Assembly: GCF_027947535.2 (NCBI RefSeq)
Contig: NZ_JAAGKO020000002.1
Span: 1-64,000 of the forward strand
DNA: 64,000 bases
From: Streptantibioticus silvisoli
GTDB lineage: Bacteria > Actinomycetota > Actinomycetes > Streptomycetales > Streptomycetaceae
Reading direction: 5' to 3'
Every line of letters begins with the position of its first letter. The first letter of the stretch is position 1. The notes beneath the pieces are model-generated. The model was not told the DNA's origin. It saw nothing but the letters and a program-made list of their open reading frames with translations, and made no database searches. Made by a program: the position numbers and the translations under genes. Positions 30,822 to 38,856 of this stretch are shown piece after piece.

Positions 30822-31244
30822 TCAGCCGGACGTGCCGCAGCCGGCGGCGCAGTCGGCGCAGGTGCCGGTGATCTCGATGGTGTGGTCGACCTCGACGTAG
30901 CCGTGTTCGGCGGCGACGGAGTCGGCCCACTTCTCCACCGCGGGCCCCTCCACCTCCACCGCCTTGCCGCACGAGCGGCACACCAGGTGGTGGTGGTGAC
31001 CGCTGCTGCACCGCCGGTAGACCGCCTCGCCCTCGCTGGTGCGCAGCACGTCGACCTCGCCGGCGTCGGCCAGCGACTGCAGGGTGCGGTAGACCGTGGT
31101 CAGGCCGACCGAGTCGCCCCGGTGCCGCAGCATGTCGTGCAGTTCCTGCGCGCTGCGGAACTCGTCGACCTGGGCGAGCGCGGCGGACACCGCGGCCCGC
31201 TGCCTGGTCGCACGGCCCCGCACGGGCGGGTTGACGGTGGCCAC
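30822..31244 (-). CDS. zur: Zinc uptake regulator Zur (Fur family)
   Basis: Zur represses zinc acquisition and zinc-free ribosomal protein paralogues when zinc is sufficient. The 140-aa protein has the Fur-type winged helix (RSAQELHDMLRHRGDSVGLTTVYRTLQSLADAGEV). It also has the metal-binding HHHH motif at 83-86 and two structural zinc pairs, Cys89/Cys92 and Cys129/Cys132. The GTG at 31244 has GAGGAGGA (31251-31258) and gives the usual Streptomyces length. In Streptomyces coelicolor the znuACB transporter lies between zur and glyS; here it is absent. Confidence 0.95.
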   Translation of the reverse strand: MATVNPPVRGRATRQRAAVSAALAQVDEFRSAQELHDMLRHRGDSVGLTTVYRTLQSLADAGEVDVLRTSEGEAVYRRCSSGHHHHLVCRSCGKAVEVEGPAVEKWADSVAAEHGYVEVDHTIEITGTCADCAAGCGTSG

Positions 31245-31522
31245 GATCGTCCTCCTCGGGGTCCCCGGACCGGATGGCGGGCTGGCGGGGTGCCGGTGCC
31301 CTCCCATTGTGCCAGCGACGGATGATCACCGGGCCGGCGAACCCCTCCGGCCACGCCCCGCGGCCCGCCGGATCGGGCCCCGGAAGGCCACCGATTTGAT
31401 CCGGGGGGTGCGGACGCCGGTAACCTGAAGTATTCGCTGGGCCGCGACGGGCCGCATCACCACTCGACACGCGGAAGCCTGCGGACCCCACATGACCGCT
31501 TCGTCGTACTGAAGAGAGCACC

Positions 31523-32905
31523 GTGGCCGCCGACAAGATCGACACCATCGTCAGCCTGAGCAAGCGCCGTGGCTTTGTCTACCCCTGTAGCGAGATCTAC
31601 GGCGGTTCGAAGGCCGCCTGGGACTACGGGCCGCTCGGCGTGGAGCTCAAGGAGAACATCAAGCGCCAGTGGTGGCGCTCCATGGTCACCTCGCGCGACG
31701 ACGTCGTCGGTCTCGACTCGTCCGTGATCCTGGCCCCCGAGGTGTGGGAGGCATCCGGTCACGTCGCCACCTTCAGCGACCCGCTGACCGAGTGCACCTC
31801 CTGCCACAAGCGCTACCGGGCCGACCACCTGGAGGAGGCGTACGAGGCCAAGCACGGCCACCTGCCCGCCAACGGCCTGGCCGACATCAACTGCGCCAAC
31901 TGCGGCACCAAGGGCGCCTTCACCGAGCCCAAGCAGTTCTCCGGCATGCTGGCCACCCACCTCGGCCCGACCCAGGACAGCGGCTCGGTCGCCTACCTGC
32001 GTCCGGAGACCGCGCAGGGCATCTTCACCAACTTCGCCCAGGTGCAGCAGACCTCGCGCAAGAAGCCGCCGTTCGGCATCGCCCAGATGGGCAAGTCGTT
32101 CCGCAACGAGATCACCCCGGGCAACTTCATCTTCCGCACCCGTGAGTTCGAGCAGATGGAGATGGAGTTCTTCGTCAAGCCGGGTGAGGACGAGAAGTGG
32201 CAGGAGTACTGGATGGAGCAGCGGTGGAACTGGTACCGCGACCTCGGCATCCGCGAGGAGAACATCCGCTGGTACGAGCACCCCGCGGAGAAGCTGTCGC
32301 ACTACTCCAAGCGCACGGCTGACATCGAGTACCGCTTCAACTTCGGCGGCAGCGAGTTCTCCGAGCTGGAGGGGGTGGCCAACCGCACCGACTACGACCT
32401 CGGCGCGCACTCCAAGGCGTCCGGCCAGGACCTGTCGTACTTCGACCAGGAGGCCGGCGAGCGCTGGTTCCCGTACGTCATCGAGCCGGCGGCGGGCGTC
32501 AACCGCGCCATGCTGGCCTTCATGCTCGACGCGTACAACGAGGACGAGGCGCCCAATGCCAAGGGCGTCCTGGAAAAGCGCACCGTGATGCGCCTCGACC
32601 CGCGGCTGGCCCCGGTCAAGGTCGCGGTGCTCCCGCTGTCGCGCAACCCGGAGCTGTCGCCCAAGGCCAAGGGTCTGGCCGCCGACCTGCGCCGCAACTG
32701 GAACATCGACTTCGACGACGCCGGCGCCATCGGCCGCCGCTACCGCCGCCAGGACGAGATCGGCACCCCGTTCTGCGTGACCGTCGACTTCGACACCCTT
32801 GAGGACAACGCGGTGACCGTGCGCGAGCGCGACACCATGAAGCAGGAGCGCATCTCCCTCGACCAGGTCCAGGGCTACCTGGCCGGCCGCCTGCTGGGCT
32901 GCTGA
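31523..32905 (+). CDS. glyS: Glycyl-tRNA synthetase (single-chain, class II)
   Basis: The 460-aa homodimeric type (glyQS-like) that charges tRNA-Gly. It begins with [14 protein letters not shown]...WDYGPLG. The catalytic core has class II motif 2 ([25 protein letters not shown]) and motif 3 ([15 protein letters not shown]). The C-terminal anticodon-binding domain runs from [14 protein letters not shown]. The GTG at 31523 begins [16 protein letters not shown] near-perfect long hairpin follows. Confidence 0.97.
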   Translation: MAADKIDTIVSLSKRRGFVYPCSEIYGGSKAAWDYGPLGVELKENIKRQWWRSMVTSRDDVVGLDSSVILAPEVWEASGHVATFSDPLTECTSCHKRYRADHLEEAYEAKHGHLPANGLADINCANCGTKGAFTEPKQFSGMLATHLGPTQDSGSVAYLRPETAQGIFTNFAQVQQTSRKKPPFGIAQMGKSFRNEITPGNFIFRTREFEQMEMEFFVKPGEDEKWQEYWMEQRWNWYRDLGIREENIRWYEHPAEKLSHYSKRTADIEYRFNFGGSEFSELEGVANRTDYDLGAHSKASGQDLSYFDQEAGERWFPYVIEPAAGVNRAMLAFMLDAYNEDEAPNAKGVLEKRTVMRLDPRLAPVKVAVLPLSRNPELSPKAKGLAADLRRNWNIDFDDAGAIGRRYRRQDEIGTPFCVTVDFDTLEDNAVTVRERDTMKQERISLDQVQGYLAGRLLGC

Positions 32906-32918
32906 GCCGCTGACGCAC

Positions 32919-32963
32919 CCGAGGGGCCCCGCACGTCCGCACCGGACGCGCGGGGCCCCTCGG
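32919..32963. terminator. Long hairpin terminator between glyS and a MarR gene
   Basis: Arms of 21 bases (32919-32939 and 32943-32963) pair with one mismatch around a three-base loop. It lies 13 bases after glyS and before the convergent MarR gene, so it can stop transcription from both sides. Confidence 0.9.
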
Positions 32964-33004
32964 CGCGTTCCCGCCGGCCCTGACGGGCACCCGCCCCGGG
33001 CACG

Positions 33005-33529
33005 TCAGCCCAGCAGTTCGGCCACGATGCGGTCGAGTGCCGCCAGGTCCCGCGGGGCGAGCGTGCGCAGGGCCGGCGGCGGGGTGTCCATGATCCGGTC
33101 GGCCTCCCGCGCCGCCGCCCGCCCGGCAGCCGTGACGCGGACCACCTTGCAGCGCCGGTCGTCCGGGTGCGGGGTGCGGTCGGCCAGGCCGCGCCGCACG
33201 AGGTCGTCGACGATGACCGTGGTGTAGGGCGCGTCGACCACCAGGAACTCGGCCAGCGCGCGCAGCGTCAGCGGTTCGGCGGCCACCCGCCGCAGCGCCT
33301 TGACCCGGTTGAAGCTCATGCCGAGGGCGTCGGCCACCTCCTTGCGGCGGTCGTGCCGCTCCAGCAGCAGCGTCCGCAGCCCCCGCCAGGCGTGCAGCGC
33401 GGTGCGGTCCGGGTCCGTGCCGGGATCGGGGGCGGGATCGGGGGCGGCCGGGGCTTCGGCGGCGGCCGGGAGCTCGGGGGCGGCCGGGGCTTCGGGGTCG
33501 GGATCGGGGGAGGCCGGGGCGGCCGTCAT
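33005..33529 (-). CDS. MarR-family regulator with acidic-Pro/Ala N-tail
   Basis: A 174-aa regulator. Residues about 1-40 are a low-complexity Pro/Ala/Asp stretch. The winged helix-turn-helix follows (RRKEVADALGMSFNRVKALRRVAAEPLTLRALAEFLVVDAPYTTVIVDDLVRRGLADRTPHPDDRRCKVVRVTAAGRAA), typical MarR with the wing DDRR. The ATG at 33529 overlaps the stop of the upstream MFS gene as ATGA, so it is translated with it. It probably represses its own operon. The inducer is unknown. Confidence 0.88.
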   Translation of the reverse strand: MTAAPASPDPDPEAPAAPELPAAAEAPAAPDPAPDPGTDPDRTALHAWRGLRTLLLERHDRRKEVADALGMSFNRVKALRRVAAEPLTLRALAEFLVVDAPYTTVIVDDLVRRGLADRTPHPDDRRCKVVRVTAAGRAAAREADRIMDTPPPALRTLAPRDLAALDRIVAELLG

Positions 33530-34974
33530 CCCACGTTCACCGGCGTCCTGGCCTCTTCCGTTTGCAGCCGTTCCGCGGTGCGGGCGGCGGTGGAGCGGGC
33601 CCAGCGGCCGGAGGTGACGGCGCCGACCACCAGCACCGCGCCGCCGCAGCCGGCGATGATCCACCAGGCGGTGCGCCCCGCGTCGGTGAACGCCTGGCCG
33701 TAGCCGCCGTTGACGCCGGCGGCCATGACCGCGCCGATGACGGCGACGCCGAGCGAGCTGCCGATCTGGCGGCTGGTGGAGGCGACCGCGGCGGCCACTC
33801 CGGCCTGGGCGCGCGGCATGCCGGACACCGCGGTGTTGGTGATCGGCGCGTTGACCAGGCCGAAGCCGATGCCGAAGACGACGTACCCGGCGAACAGCAG
33901 CGTGGTCGAGGTGTGCGCGGAGTACTTCAGCGCCTGGAAGACCCCGCTGGCGCACAGCGCGGTGCCGGCCAGCAGCAGCGGCGTGCGCGGCCCGCGGCTG
34001 GCGACGATCCGCCCCGACAGCGGCGCGAAGACCAGCGCCATCGCGGCCATCGGCAGCATGTACAGCCCGGCGTGCAGCGCGTCCAGGTGCCGGACGTTCT
34101 GCAGGTAGAGGGTGTTGAGGAACAGGAAGCCGCCGAGCGCGGCGAAGCCGGACACCGCGATCACGGTGGCCCCGGAGAACGGCGCGCTGCGGAAGAACCG
34201 CAGGTCGATCAGCGGTTCGCGGCGCCGGGGTTCGTAGATCAGCAGCGAGACCAGCGAGACCACCGCGAGTGCCACGCAGCCGAGGATCAACGGCGAGGAC
34301 CAGCCGCGGTCCGGCGACTCGATGATCGCGTACGTCACCGAGGCCAGCAGCGCGATCATCAGCGCCTGGCCGACCGGGTCGACCCGGCGGGCCTTGGGCG
34401 CCCGGGACTCCGGGACGAACAGCCGGGTCAGCACCAGGGCGGCCAGGCCGATGGGCACGTTGATCCAGAAGATCGCCCGCCAGCTGGTCGTCTGCACCAG
34501 CAGGCCGCCGACGATCGGGCCGATCGACATGCTGATGCCGACCACGCCGCCCCACACGCCGATCGCCCGGGCCCGTTCCTTGGGGTCGGTGAAGACGTTG
34601 GTGATGATCGACATCGCGACCGGGTTGAGCATCGAGCCGCCGATCGCCTGGAGCATGCGGGCCGCGATCAGCCACGGCAGGCTCGGCGCGAGGCTGCACA
34701 GCAGCGAGGCGACGGTGAAGACGGTCAGGCCGACCTGGAAGGTGCGGCGCCGGCCGATCCGGTCGGCGGTGGAGCCCGACAGCATCAGCAGGCTGGCCAG
34801 CACCAGGGTGTAGGCGTCGATCGTCCACTGGAGCCCGGAGACGCTGGTGTGCAGCTGGCGCTGCATCGACGGCAGGGCGACGTTGAGAACGGTGTTGTCC
34901 AGGCTGACGATCAGCAGGCTCATGCAGCAGATCGCCAGCACCAGCAGACGCCGCCGGCGGGTCAACTCGGGCAC
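33526..34974 (-). CDS. MFS drug/proton antiporter (DHA2, EmrB/QacA type)
   Basis: A 482-aa transporter of the 14-helix DHA2 branch. The start LLVLAICCMSLLIVSLDNTVLNVALPSM contains motif D1, and GSTADRIGRRRTFQVG is the loop 2-3 motif A. Motif C is in GPIVGGLLVQ. Likely exports toxic compounds or secondary metabolites. The GTG at 34974 (VPELTRRRR) has GGAGA upstream; the frame runs on to 35097 through a repeated Arg/Thr/His stretch that is unlikely coding. It is followed by, and coupled to, the MarR gene. Confidence 0.9.
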   Translation of the reverse strand: MPELTRRRRLLVLAICCMSLLIVSLDNTVLNVALPSMQRQLHTSVSGLQWTIDAYTLVLASLLMLSGSTADRIGRRRTFQVGLTVFTVASLLCSLAPSLPWLIAARMLQAIGGSMLNPVAMSIITNVFTDPKERARAIGVWGGVVGISMSIGPIVGGLLVQTTSWRAIFWINVPIGLAALVLTRLFVPESRAPKARRVDPVGQALMIALLASVTYAIIESPDRGWSSPLILGCVALAVVSLVSLLIYEPRRREPLIDLRFFRSAPFSGATVIAVSGFAALGGFLFLNTLYLQNVRHLDALHAGLYMLPMAAMALVFAPLSGRIVASRGPRTPLLLAGTALCASGVFQALKYSAHTSTTLLFAGYVVFGIGFGLVNAPITNTAVSGMPRAQAGVAAAVASTSRQIGSSLGVAVIGAVMAAGVNGGYGQAFTDAGRTAWWIIAGCGGAVLVVGAVTSGRWARSTAARTAERLQTEEARTPVNVG

Positions 34975-35078
34975 GGGGCTTCTCCGGTACGTGCGGGTGC
35001 GGGCGCGGGCGTGGTGGGGCGCGCGGTGCGGTGCGCGGTGGTCGGGGGTACGGGTGCGGTAGTTGGTTGTGCGGTCAT

Positions 35079-35102
35079 AACTATTTTTACAATACAACTA
35101 TT
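35079..35102 (-). promoter_or_regulatory. AT-rich promoter/operator patch ahead of the MFS-MarR pair
   Basis: Two identical heptamers AACTATT (35079-35085 and 35096-35102) flank TTACAATAC, forming a 24-base AT-rich island in otherwise GC-rich DNA. It lies about 100 bases upstream of the MFS start. On the minus strand it reads AATAGTT...AATAGTT. The island probably holds the promoter and a MarR site. Confidence 0.5.
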
Positions 35103-35223
35103 CCCCGCCGACCCGGCTTCTCCCGCTCCCCGGCCCCGCGGCGCACGGGCCCCAGCGCCCTCCGGAGCCCCACGGGCGTCCGCGGGCACCCGCGCGCACG
35201 CGGCCACCCGCGGAACGCGCCGC

Positions 35224-35820
35224 CTACCGAGCCGACAGCCCCCGCAGGACCAGCGCCACCACCGCGTCGTGCGCCTCCTCGATGCCGGCGGCCGACCAGT
35301 GGGCGGCGTGGACCGGGTCGTGGAAGCGGACGGTGGCGTCGAAGACGGCCTGGGCGGCGGTGGCCGGGTCGGCGGCGGGGCCGTCGGCGGCGAACTCCCC
35401 GCGGGCGGCGCCGTCCTCGATGATCACCCTCAACTGGCCGCACAGATCCGCCAGATGGGACCGTACGACCGCGCTGTGCTCGCCGAACAGCGACCGGTAG
35501 GTGGCGAACAGCTCCGGATCGCCCAGTGCCTTGCGGCGTTTGGCGGCGAACAGCGCCCCCAGCCACGCCGCCAGCCGCTCCGGCGCCGGCCCGGCGGCGG
35601 ACGCGATGCCGGCCAGTTCGCCGTGCGCGCGCTCCAGCCAGCGGCCGGTGACCGCCTCGCGCAACGCCACCTTGCTGGGGAAGTGCCGGTAGACGCTGCC
35701 GTGGCTGACCCCCAGCGCGCGGGCCACGTCCACCACGGTGGCCTTCGCGGGGCCGAAGCGGCGCAGCACGTCCTCGGTGGCTTCCAGGATGCGCTCGGGG
35801 GTCAGGACGTCCGGCGGCAT
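35224..35820 (-). CDS. TetR-family regulator
   Basis: A 198-aa TetR-type repressor. The N-terminal helix-turn-helix is RILEATEDVLRRFGPAKATVVDVARALGVSHGSVYRHFPSKVALREAV, with GSVYRHF as recognition helix. The helical C-terminal ligand-binding domain has a YRSLFGEHSAVVRSHLADLC core (TetR_C-type). The gene follows the aldo/keto reductase gene on the same strand with a 24-base gap, so the two form an operon. A palindromic operator lies at that operon's promoter. Confidence 0.92.
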   Translation of the reverse strand: MPPDVLTPERILEATEDVLRRFGPAKATVVDVARALGVSHGSVYRHFPSKVALREAVTGRWLERAHGELAGIASAAGPAPERLAAWLGALFAAKRRKALGDPELFATYRSLFGEHSAVVRSHLADLCGQLRVIIEDGAARGEFAADGPAADPATAAQAVFDATVRFHDPVHAAHWSAAGIEEAHDAVVALVLRGLSAR

Positions 35821-35844
35821 GGGGGTCCGGCCTTTCTGCGGGGG

Positions 35845-36849
35845 CTACTTCTTCTCGCTGTCCAAGTGGTGCATCTGGGCCGCAGGGTAGCGCTCGCCCG
35901 CCGCGGCGCCCGGCGGAACGGCCCGCTCGATGGCGGCCAGGTCCTGCGGCTCCAGCGTGACGTCCAGGGCGCCGAGCGCCTCGTCGAGCCGGGTGCGGCT
36001 GCGCGCGCCGATGAGCGGCACGATGTCCTCGCCCCGCGACAGCACCCAGGCGATGGCGGTCTGCGCGACCGAGGCGCCTTTGGCGTCGGCGACCTCGCGC
36101 AGCGCGTCGACCAGGCCGAGGTTGCGCTCCAGGTTGTCGCCCGTGAAACGCGGGCTCATCCCGCGGAAGTCGCCCGGGGTCAGGTCGCGGTCGCGGGTCC
36201 AGTGGCCGCTGAGCAGGCCGCGGGCCAGCACGCCGTACGCGGTGACGCCGACGCCGAGTTCGCGGGCGGTGGGCAGGATGTCGTCCTCGATGCCGCGGGA
36301 GAACAGCGAGTACTCGATCTGCAGGTCGCTGATCGGCGCGACCGACGCCGCCCGCCGCAGGGTGTCGGCCGACACCTCCGACAGCCCGATGTGCCGCACC
36401 CAGCCCGCCTCGACGGCCTCCGCGATCGCGCCGACGGTCTCCTCGATCGGCACGGCGGGGTCGACGCGGGCGATGCGGTAGACGTCGAGGTGGTCGGTGC
36501 CGAGGCGGTTGAGCGAGTAGGCCAGGAAGTTGCGGACCGCCTGCGGGCGGCCGTCGTAGCCGGACCAGCCGCCGGCCGCGTCGCGCAGCGCGCCGAACTT
36601 GACGCTCAGCTGGACGCTGTCGCGGTCCTGTCCGGCCGCCGCCAGTGCCTCGCCGATGAGCATCTCGTTGTGGCCCATGCCGTAGAAGTCGCCGGTGTCC
36701 AGCAGCGTGACGCCGGCGTCCAGGGCCGCGTGGATGGTGGCGATCGACTCCTTGCGGTCCGCCGTGCCGTACAGGGCCGACATCCCCATGCAGCCCAGTC
36801 CGATCGCCGAGGTCTGCGGTCCGGTGCTTCCGAGGTGGCGCGTGCGCAT
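35845..36849 (-). CDS. Aldo/keto reductase with catalytic His replaced by Ala
   Basis: A 334-aa NADPH-dependent aldo/keto reductase. Tetrad positions are Asp51 (DTGDF), Tyr56 (FYGMGHNE) and Lys84 (SVKFG). The fourth, normally His in an HRVDP block, is Ala127 in YRIARVDP, so proton relay is altered. VPLIGARSRTRLDEALGALDV is the cofactor phosphate region. The ATG at 36849 has GAAGGAG (36857-36863); the extra 20 upstream codons are promoter DNA. It is probably controlled by the TetR gene 24 bases downstream. Confidence 0.9.
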   Translation of the reverse strand: MRTRHLGSTGPQTSAIGLGCMGMSALYGTADRKESIATIHAALDAGVTLLDTGDFYGMGHNEMLIGEALAAAGQDRDSVQLSVKFGALRDAAGGWSGYDGRPQAVRNFLAYSLNRLGTDHLDVYRIARVDPAVPIEETVGAIAEAVEAGWVRHIGLSEVSADTLRRAASVAPISDLQIEYSLFSRGIEDDILPTARELGVGVTAYGVLARGLLSGHWTRDRDLTPGDFRGMSPRFTGDNLERNLGLVDALREVADAKGASVAQTAIAWVLSRGEDIVPLIGARSRTRLDEALGALDVTLEPQDLAAIERAVPPGAAAGERYPAAQMHHLDSEKK

Positions 36850-36880
36850 GGTTTCGCTCCTTCGTTGGATTCCCGACTCA

Positions 36881-36909
36881 AGAGTGACATGTGTGATGAC
36901 AGATTTCAA
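36881..36909 (-). promoter_or_regulatory. Promoter of the AKR-TetR operon
   Basis: On the minus strand TTGAAA (36904-36909) and CACTCT (36881-36886) are separated by exactly 17 bases. The -35 box lies inside the palindromic operator, so a bound TetR repressor would block it. Confidence 0.6.
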
Positions 36910-36920
36910 TATCTGTCATC
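36895..36920. promoter_or_regulatory. Palindromic TetR-type operator
   Basis: GATGACAGAT (36895-36904) and ATCTGTCATC (36911-36920) are perfectly complementary around six central bases. The site overlaps the -35 box of the AKR-TetR operon. Its size and spacing fit a TetR dimer site, most likely for the TetR encoded in the same operon. Confidence 0.8.
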
Positions 36921-36957
36921 CATCACCGGCTCGCGTACCCCGGACCCGCCGGACCCT

Positions 36958-37263
36958 CGCCCGACGCCCCCGCCCGCCGACCTCCTCGCCCGAGGCCCCC
37001 GCCCGCCGAACCCCTCGACCGCCGGTCCCGTCCCCCGGGACTCCGTCGTCCCCGTCTCCCTCCCGTCCCCTCGCCCCGCGATACGCGGTCCGTCGGGTAC
37101 CCCGTCCGGCGGCGCCCATCGCGCCGCCCTCGCGCCGCCCGACGCGGCGCCCCTCACGCCGCCCTCGCGCCGCCCGACGCGGCACCCCTCGCGCCGCCTT
37201 GGCGCGGCAGGCGCACGCCGCCGGACGCGCCCCCTCATGCCACCTGGCGCGGCAGGCGCACGC
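36958..37263. repeat. Tandem repeats beyond the second MFS gene, including a duplicated coding end
   Basis: A 29-bp unit occurs twice at 36958-37015. A 27-base block is identical at 37122-37148 and 37157-37183 (35-bp period), with a diverged third copy at 37192. TGGCGCGGCAGGCGCACGC occurs exactly at 37200-37218 and at 37245-37263, the latter encoding the last residues of the MFS protein. There is no gene in this stretch. Confidence 0.8.
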
Positions 37264-38767
37264 TCAGCGCGATCGCGGTGACCACCACCGCCAGCTGGAC
37301 CAGCAGCGTCACCGCGAGGGCGTCCAGCGTGCCGTGCGCGGCCGACAGCGACAGGAACAGCGTGCCGAGCGTCGCGACCCCCAGCGCCAGCGAGGACTGC
37401 TGGGTGGTGGTCAGGACGCCGCCGCCCACCCCGGCGCGGTCGGCCGGGACCTCCGACAGCACCACGCGGAACAGCGGGCCCATCACCAGCCCCTGGCCGA
37501 AGCCCAGCACGAGCATCGCCGGCACCAGGTCCAGCGCCCCCAGCCGCGGCCAGGCCGCGAACGCCGTGCCGATCACCGCCACCAGGCCCAGCCCCTGCGT
37601 CACCAGGCCGCCGGTCACCACGTGCCGCCCGAACCGGTTCACCAGGCGCGGCGCCAGCAGCGACGCGGCGAAGTAGGCCGCCGCCATCGGCGCCAGCGCG
37701 GTCCCGGCGATCACCGGACCCAGGCCCATGCCCTGCTGGAGCGCCACCGCCATCACGAACATGAAGCCGCCGAAGCCGGTGAAGTACGGCAGCGCCACCA
37801 GCAGCCCGCCGCGCATCCCGTCGTTGGCCAGCAGCGACGGCGGCAGCAGCGGGTCGCCGCCGGAACGCTCCGCCGACCGCTCCACCCGCCAGAACGCCGC
37901 GCCGAACACCGGGGAGAGCGCCAGCAGCAGCCAGGTCCACCACGGCCAGCCGACCGCGTGGCCCTCCATCAGCGGGACCAGCAGCGTCAGGAGCGTCGCC
38001 GCCAGCAGCGCCGTGCCCCGCACGTCCACCCGGGCCGGGCGCGGCGACCGGGTCTCCGGCACCGTCCGCAGGCTCAGCACGATCGCGGCCGCCGCCACCG
38101 GCACGTTGACCAGGAAGATCGACCGCCAGCCGCTGCCGGCGATGTCCGCCGCCACCAGCCAGCCGCCGGCCACCTGTCCCAGCACCGCCGCTATGCCGCC
38201 GGTGGCGCCGTACAGCCCGAGCGCCCGGCCGCGCCGCTGCCCGGTGGTGGTCGACTGGATCGTCGCCAGCACCTGCGGGAGCATCAGCGCGGAGGCGGCG
38301 CCCTGCACCACGCGGGCGACCACCAGCGTCCAGGCGTCCGGCGCCAGGCCGCACGCCAGCGAGGTCAGCGCGAACAGCGCGGTGCCGATCAGGAACAGCC
38401 TGCGCCGCCCGACGGTGTCGCCGAGCCGTCCGCCCAGGACCAGCAGCACGGCGTAGGCGACGCCGTAACCGGCCGCCACCATCTCCAGCATCGCCGGCCC
38501 GGCGTCGAGGTCCTTGTCGATGGTGGGCAGCGCGACGTTGACGATGAAGAAGTCGATCATCGGCAGCGCCGCGCCCAGCAGCAGCGTCAGCAGCCCCAGC
38601 GGGCTCAGCGCCCCGGGGGCGGACGGCGTGCCGGACGGGTCCAGGGGCGGGCGGGAGCCGGGGTCCGGCCGGCGCGGCCGGCCGAGGTGCCGCACGCGCG
38701 GTACGACGGAGGCGGGGGAGGGCAGGGGCGGGGTCGTCGTGGTCGATGCATTCACACCCCAGAGCAT
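37235..38767 (-). CDS. MFS transporter (DHA2-type, 14 helices)
   Basis: A drug-export-type MFS protein. Features are LIVNVALPT-like IDFFIVNVALPTIDKDLDA (motif D1), GGRLGDTVGRRRLFLIG (motif A) and VLGQVAGGWLV (motif C). A Pro/Thr/Ser-rich cytoplasmic N-tail of about 50 residues precedes the first helix. The start is uncertain: ATG at 38767 (510 aa) or GTG at 38755 (506 aa); upstream codons to 38875 are regulatory DNA. It is transcribed away from an XRE regulator, its probable controller. Its last codons are duplicated in the repeat array downstream. Confidence 0.88.
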   Translation of the reverse strand: MLWGVNASTTTTPPLPSPASVVPRVRHLGRPRRPDPGSRPPLDPSGTPSAPGALSPLGLLTLLLGAALPMIDFFIVNVALPTIDKDLDAGPAMLEMVAAGYGVAYAVLLVLGGRLGDTVGRRRLFLIGTALFALTSLACGLAPDAWTLVVARVVQGAASALMLPQVLATIQSTTTGQRRGRALGLYGATGGIAAVLGQVAGGWLVAADIAGSGWRSIFLVNVPVAAAAIVLSLRTVPETRSPRPARVDVRGTALLAATLLTLLVPLMEGHAVGWPWWTWLLLALSPVFGAAFWRVERSAERSGGDPLLPPSLLANDGMRGGLLVALPYFTGFGGFMFVMAVALQQGMGLGPVIAGTALAPMAAAYFAASLLAPRLVNRFGRHVVTGGLVTQGLGLVAVIGTAFAAWPRLGALDLVPAMLVLGFGQGLVMGPLFRVVLSEVPADRAGVGGGVLTTTQQSSLALGVATLGTLFLSLSAAHGTLDALAVTLLVQLAVVVTAIALSVRLPRQVA

Positions 38768-38803
38768 CCGGGCATTCCCAGAGGGGTACCAGAGTCTGCT
38801 TAT

Positions 38804-38824
38804 CCAGGTATCCGGCGAACCTGG
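38804..38824. promoter_or_regulatory. Candidate operator between MFS and XRE genes
   Basis: CCAGGT (38804-38809) and ACCTGG (38819-38824) are perfect inverted half-sites nine bases apart, in the intergenic region of the divergent pair. On the minus strand TTGCCA (38822-38827) with GATAAG 17 bases on could be the MFS promoter, overlapping the site. Confidence 0.5.
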
Positions 38825-38856
38825 CAACCGGCTGCGCCATCGGGCATCCTGGCAGC

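Noticed and set aside
31308-31522. Zur box or T-box riboswitch ahead of glyS
   Set aside because: No zur-type palindrome, specifier loop or T-box sequence was found in the gap.
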